From assembly GCF_004345025.1 (NCBI RefSeq), contig NZ_CP037745.1, positions 2,046,001-2,110,000 of the forward strand: 64,000 nt of DNA, given 5' to 3'. Position numbers and translations under genes: made by a program. Under the pieces are notes generated by a model that searched no databases, had not been told where the DNA came from, and saw nothing but the letters and a program-made list of their open reading frames with translations. Below are positions 62,943 to 64,000 of this stretch, piece by piece (position 1 is the stretch's first letter; each line of letters begins with the position of its first letter). Source of the DNA: Rheinheimera sp. D18. Its GTDB lineage: Bacteria; Pseudomonadota; Gammaproteobacteria; Enterobacterales; Alteromonadaceae.

Positions 62943-63076
62943 TCGTCACTCCGAATTTATATGTCAACTACCTTGCTACACATTACAACAATGTATGTAT
63001 TTCATTGCAGCCGCTTTTACTGAAATATAACAACGTCAAGCCAATAACTATGGCTTTGCCTAACAAAAAGCAGCGA

Positions 63077-64000
63077 TTATAACCGTAAATCGCTTTCTGT
63101 GGTATTTAATATATATTTTAGATCATATAGTACGCTGTTAGTTTTTGTTAATGCACGAATGCCGGCTGCGCCTAAGTCTCTAAATTGCTTATGGCCTACT
63201 GCCAAAACAACACCATCATAGCTATTCGCTTGCGGTGCGCTGACTAGCTTAATACCGTATTCATGCTCAGCCGCTGCGCTATCAACCCAGGGGTCGTATA
63301 CGTCAGCTTGTACGCCGTACTCTTTTAATTCGGTAAGAATATCAACAACCTTAGTATTACGAATGTCGGGGCAGTTTTCTTTAAAGGTAAGGCCCATAAC
63401 TAATACCTTGGCGCCATTAACTTGAATACTGCGTTTGATCATGGCTTTAACCAGTTCGCTTACCACATAGCGGCCCATGCTATCGTTAATGCGTCGGCCG
63501 GCTAAGATAACCTCAGGGTTATAGCCTATAGTTTGCGCTTTATGCGTTAAATAATATGGGTCTACACCAATACAGTGGCCGCCAACTAAGCCTGGGCGAA
63601 ACGGCAAGAAGTTCCACTTAGTACCAGCCGCTAACAATACTTCTTCGGTATCGATACCGAGTTTATTAAAAATAACGGCTAGCTCGTTAATTAAGGCGAT
63701 ATTGAGATCGCGCTGGGTGTTTTCTATAACTTTAGCCGCTTCAGCGACACGGATAGAACTGGCTTTATAGGTACCAGCAGTAATTATACTGCCGTATAAA
63801 GCATCGACAAAATCGGCAACCTGTGGCGTTGAGCCTGAGGTGACTTTTTTAATGGTGGTTACGCGGTGTTCTTTATCACCTGGGTTAATTCGCTCTGGGC
63901 TATAACCGGCAAAAAAGTCGACATTATATTTAAGGCCGGATATACGCTCGATAACGGGAATGCAGTCTTCCTCGGTCGCGCCTGGATATACCGTTGATTC
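63077..64000 (-). CDS. UDP-N-acetylhexosamine 6-dehydrogenase, TviB/WbpO-like (partial, 5' end missing)
   Basis: The reading frame runs to the edge of the window, so the N-terminal NAD domain is cut off. The visible 307 residues contain [28 protein letters not shown], the catalytic helix [19 protein letters not shown] and the Cys motif [40 protein letters not shown] is in the C-terminal domain. The sequence type is the WbpO/TviB/WbpP-linked branch which oxidises UDP-GalNAc or UDP-GlcNAc to the uronic acid. The 134-base gap to the SLBB gene holds no other gene. Confidence 0.9.
   Translation of the reverse strand, partial: ESTVYPGATEEDCIPVIERISGLKYNVDFFAGYSPERINPGDKEHRVTTIKKVTSGSTPQVADFVDALYGSIITAGTYKASSIRVAEAAKVIENTQRDLNIALINELAVIFNKLGIDTEEVLLAAGTKWNFLPFRPGLVGGHCIGVDPYYLTHKAQTIGYNPEVILAGRRINDSMGRYVVSELVKAMIKRSIQVNGAKVLVMGLTFKENCPDIRNTKVVDILTELKEYGVQADVYDPWVDSAAAEHEYGIKLVSAPQANSYDGVVLAVGHKQFRDLGAAGIRALTKTNSVLYDLKYILNTTESDLRL

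Noticed and set aside
62943-63076. JUMPstart/ops element before the SLBB gene
   Set aside because: GGTAG occurs but no match to the GGCGGTAGCGTG core.

Overview
The window reads as chromosomal DNA of a marine or aquatic gammaproteobacterium of the Alteromonadales type. My best guess is a relative of Rheinheimera or Arsukibacterium, from the gcvT-ubiI-ubiH-ygfB / 6S RNA / ygfA-rpiA-serA backbone, the protein sequences and the moderate GC content. This guess comes from recognition, not from a database search. Both ends cut a gene: gcvT on the left and a nucleotide-sugar dehydrogenase on the right.

Region 1 (1-8914) is core metabolism: glycine cleavage (gcvT), two ubiquinone hydroxylases (ubiI, ubiH), ygfB, 6S RNA followed by ygfA, rpiA, serA, a DUF2750 gene, a MAPEG protein and thymidine kinase. 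Two hairpin-rich intergenic repeats sit between these genes. Region 2 (8920-16578) is an envelope polysaccharide block on the minus strand. It holds a yjbEFGH (gfcABCD-like) operon and, upstream of it, a nitroreductase, a polysaccharide pyruvyl transferase and a flippase.

Region 3 (16801-30785) is the most striking part. A complete but unusually ordered type II secretion operon (G-E-F-H-I-J-K-L-M-C-D, with a lipoprotein secretin) is followed by one highly expressed-looking 606-residue exported protein with its own strong promoter, long leader and terminator. I read this as a surface-layer-type protein, possibly of the Slr4 kind known from Pseudoalteromonas, with a dedicated secretion machine. 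An asparagine-synthetase-like protein without the catalytic N-terminal cysteine lies just downstream.

Region 4 (30971-64000) is a large O-antigen or surface polysaccharide locus. Two plus-strand GT2 genes are followed by a long minus-strand series. In transcription order it runs: UDP-HexNAc dehydrogenase, large SLBB export protein, Wzz, rmlBACD, Wzx, GT2, Wzy, two glycosyltransferases, AsnB, GT4, epimerase, GT4, phosphoglycosyl transferase, second rmlD/rmlC, manC, ugd, wecC, galU and a WbpM-type dehydratase. The predicted precursors are dTDP-rhamnose, uronic acids (possibly amidated by AsnB), GDP-mannose and a FucNAc/QuiNAc-type first sugar. Within this locus, between ugd and wecC, lies a cargo patch: a beta-CASP metallo-hydrolase, a frameshifted AbiEii-like remnant, and a DUF559 nuclease-like gene bracketed by near-identical palindromic repeats. 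These repeats encode the C-termini of both the DUF559 protein and the adjacent hydrolase. An MNT-type nucleotidyltransferase with a 30-codon downstream partner forms a second small insert.

A coherent reading is that regions 2-4 build the cell surface: an O-polysaccharide, a second exported polysaccharide and a protein layer that may be anchored on it. No tRNA, rRNA, CRISPR array or intact insertion sequence was seen.
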